Part shown: piece by piece, positions 63,528 through 64,000 of the stretch
Numbering within the stretch: position 1 is the stretch's first letter
Layout: each line of letters begins with the position of its first letter
DNA from: Planctomycetota bacterium
GTDB taxonomy: Bacteria > Planctomycetota > Phycisphaerae > UBA1845 > UTPLA1
Assembly (NCBI GenBank): GCA_003576905.1
Contig: QEVG01000011.1
Coordinates: 1-64,000 of the forward strand
DNA length: 64,000 bases
Direction of reading: 5' to 3'
Notes under the pieces: generated by a model
What the model was told of the DNA's origin: nothing
What the model saw: the letters and a program-made list of their open reading frames with translations, nothing else
Databases searched by the model: none
Made by a program: the position numbers and the translations under genes

Positions 63528-64000
63528 ATGACACATTTCACCGTCGCCATCATCATCCCCGCCTGCGTCAACAACATCGCCGCCTACATCGGCCAGCAGA
63601 TGGAGCCTTACGACGAGAACCGCCAGGTCGCGCCGTACGTCTGCTACACCCTGGAAAAGGCCGCCGAGGAGATCAAGGCCACTGCTCACCGGCTTCAACT
63701 CATCATCGAACGACGTGAAGCAGGCTACGACATCGACAAGTGCCGGCAGAATCTCGACGAACTCCGGCGCACGACGCCAGAGCAGCGATACCAGGAACGG
63801 CTACGCCAGTGCGAGACGTTCAATGACCGCGGCGAACCGGTCTCGACGTACAACCCGGACAGCAAATGGGACTGGTATGTCGTCGGCGGCCGCTGGGACG
63901 GCTGGATCAACGACCTTGAGTCAGGCGGTGAGCGCATCGACGACAACATCGCCACGACGCACGATGTGATCGCCCGCAACAAGATTCCCCATGCCATCAT
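63528..64000 (+). CDS. Partial conserved element/phage-type protein
   Basis: ATG at 63528 after GGAGTTTTCCC. The frame is open to the window edge (at least 157 residues). MTHFTVAIIIPACVNNIAAY and EPYDENRQVAPYV at the start and STYNPDSKWDWYVVGGRWDGWI in the middle are the signature of a family seen in phages and mobile elements, of unknown function. C-terminus not seen. Confidence 0.72.
   Translation, partial: MTHFTVAIIIPACVNNIAAYIGQQMEPYDENRQVAPYVCYTLEKAAEEIKATAHRLQLIIERREAGYDIDKCRQNLDELRRTTPEQRYQERLRQCETFNDRGEPVSTYNPDSKWDWYVVGGRWDGWINDLESGGERIDDNIATTHDVIARNKIPHAI

Larger units (their letters stand above)
41002..64000. mobile_element. Integrated conjugative or mobilizable element at tRNA-Pro (right end not in window)
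   Basis: The segment starts at the tRNA-Pro 3' end with a serine recombinase and holds a coupling protein, a tyrosine recombinase, a VirB2/TrbC-like pilin, and a MobF relaxase. Genes for VirB4, VirB6 and VirB8 to VirB10 are not visible. A second copy of the tRNA 3' end, which would mark the right boundary, was not found. Cargo includes a Roco protein and an ECF sigma/kinase/propeller set, although that cargo could also be chromosomal material between two elements. The end 64000 is the window edge. Confidence 0.7.

Noticed and set aside
41014-64000. Right-hand repeat of the tRNA-Pro 3' end
   Set aside because: I looked for another copy of the segment CTAGTCGCCCCGA by eye and saw none; the right boundary is probably outside the window.

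Overview
The window looks like a high-GC planctomycete chromosome, possibly of the Phycisphaerae type. Supporting signs are PEP-CTERM-like tails, dockerin-like repeats on exported proteins, an ECF sigma factor followed by a TPR-bearing Ser/Thr kinase, a large multi-module amidohydrolase, and an isolated GroES. The taxonomic call is inference from gene style; no rRNA is present.

Positions 1 to about 40.9 kb carry ordinary chromosomal genes. They include a lipid A-type acyltransferase cut by the left edge, an EF-G paralog, a methyltransferase, an M28 peptidase with two PDZ domains, an AIM24-family protein, an ABC-F ATPase, BtpA, a nuclease-like protein flanked by metal-site motifs, a three-module amidohydrolase, PhoD, GroES, a PQQ-type propeller, a P-loop protein, PurL with a fused PurS-like region, AccA, an SsnA-like hydrolase and a glycosyltransferase group. 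Most are single genes or short same-strand runs. A clean Rho-independent terminator follows accA.

At 40.94 kb a tRNA-Pro(GGG) with a consensus-like promoter marks the edge of an integrated conjugative or mobilizable element that runs off the right end of the window. The last codons of a large serine recombinase are antisense to the tRNA 3' end. Leftward from 48.3 kb to 41.0 kb there is one co-directional block: SprT-like protease, ParB-like protein, three very small genes, a type IV coupling protein, small and membrane proteins, a membrane DnaJ protein, a short conserved protein and the recombinase. Next come a Roco protein (LRR-Roc-COR) with a divergent 99-residue unknown gene, a tyrosine recombinase, a VirB2/TrbC-like pilin, an ECF sigma/kinase/repeat-protein cargo, and a MobF relaxase-helicase preceded by a perfect inverted repeat that could be oriT.

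The transfer functions seen are relaxase, coupling protein and pilin. No VirB4, VirB6 or VirB8-VirB10 gene is visible, so they lie beyond the window, were lost, or are supplied in trans. The Roco locus inside the element and the serine recombinase at the tRNA gene are the two points most worth following up.
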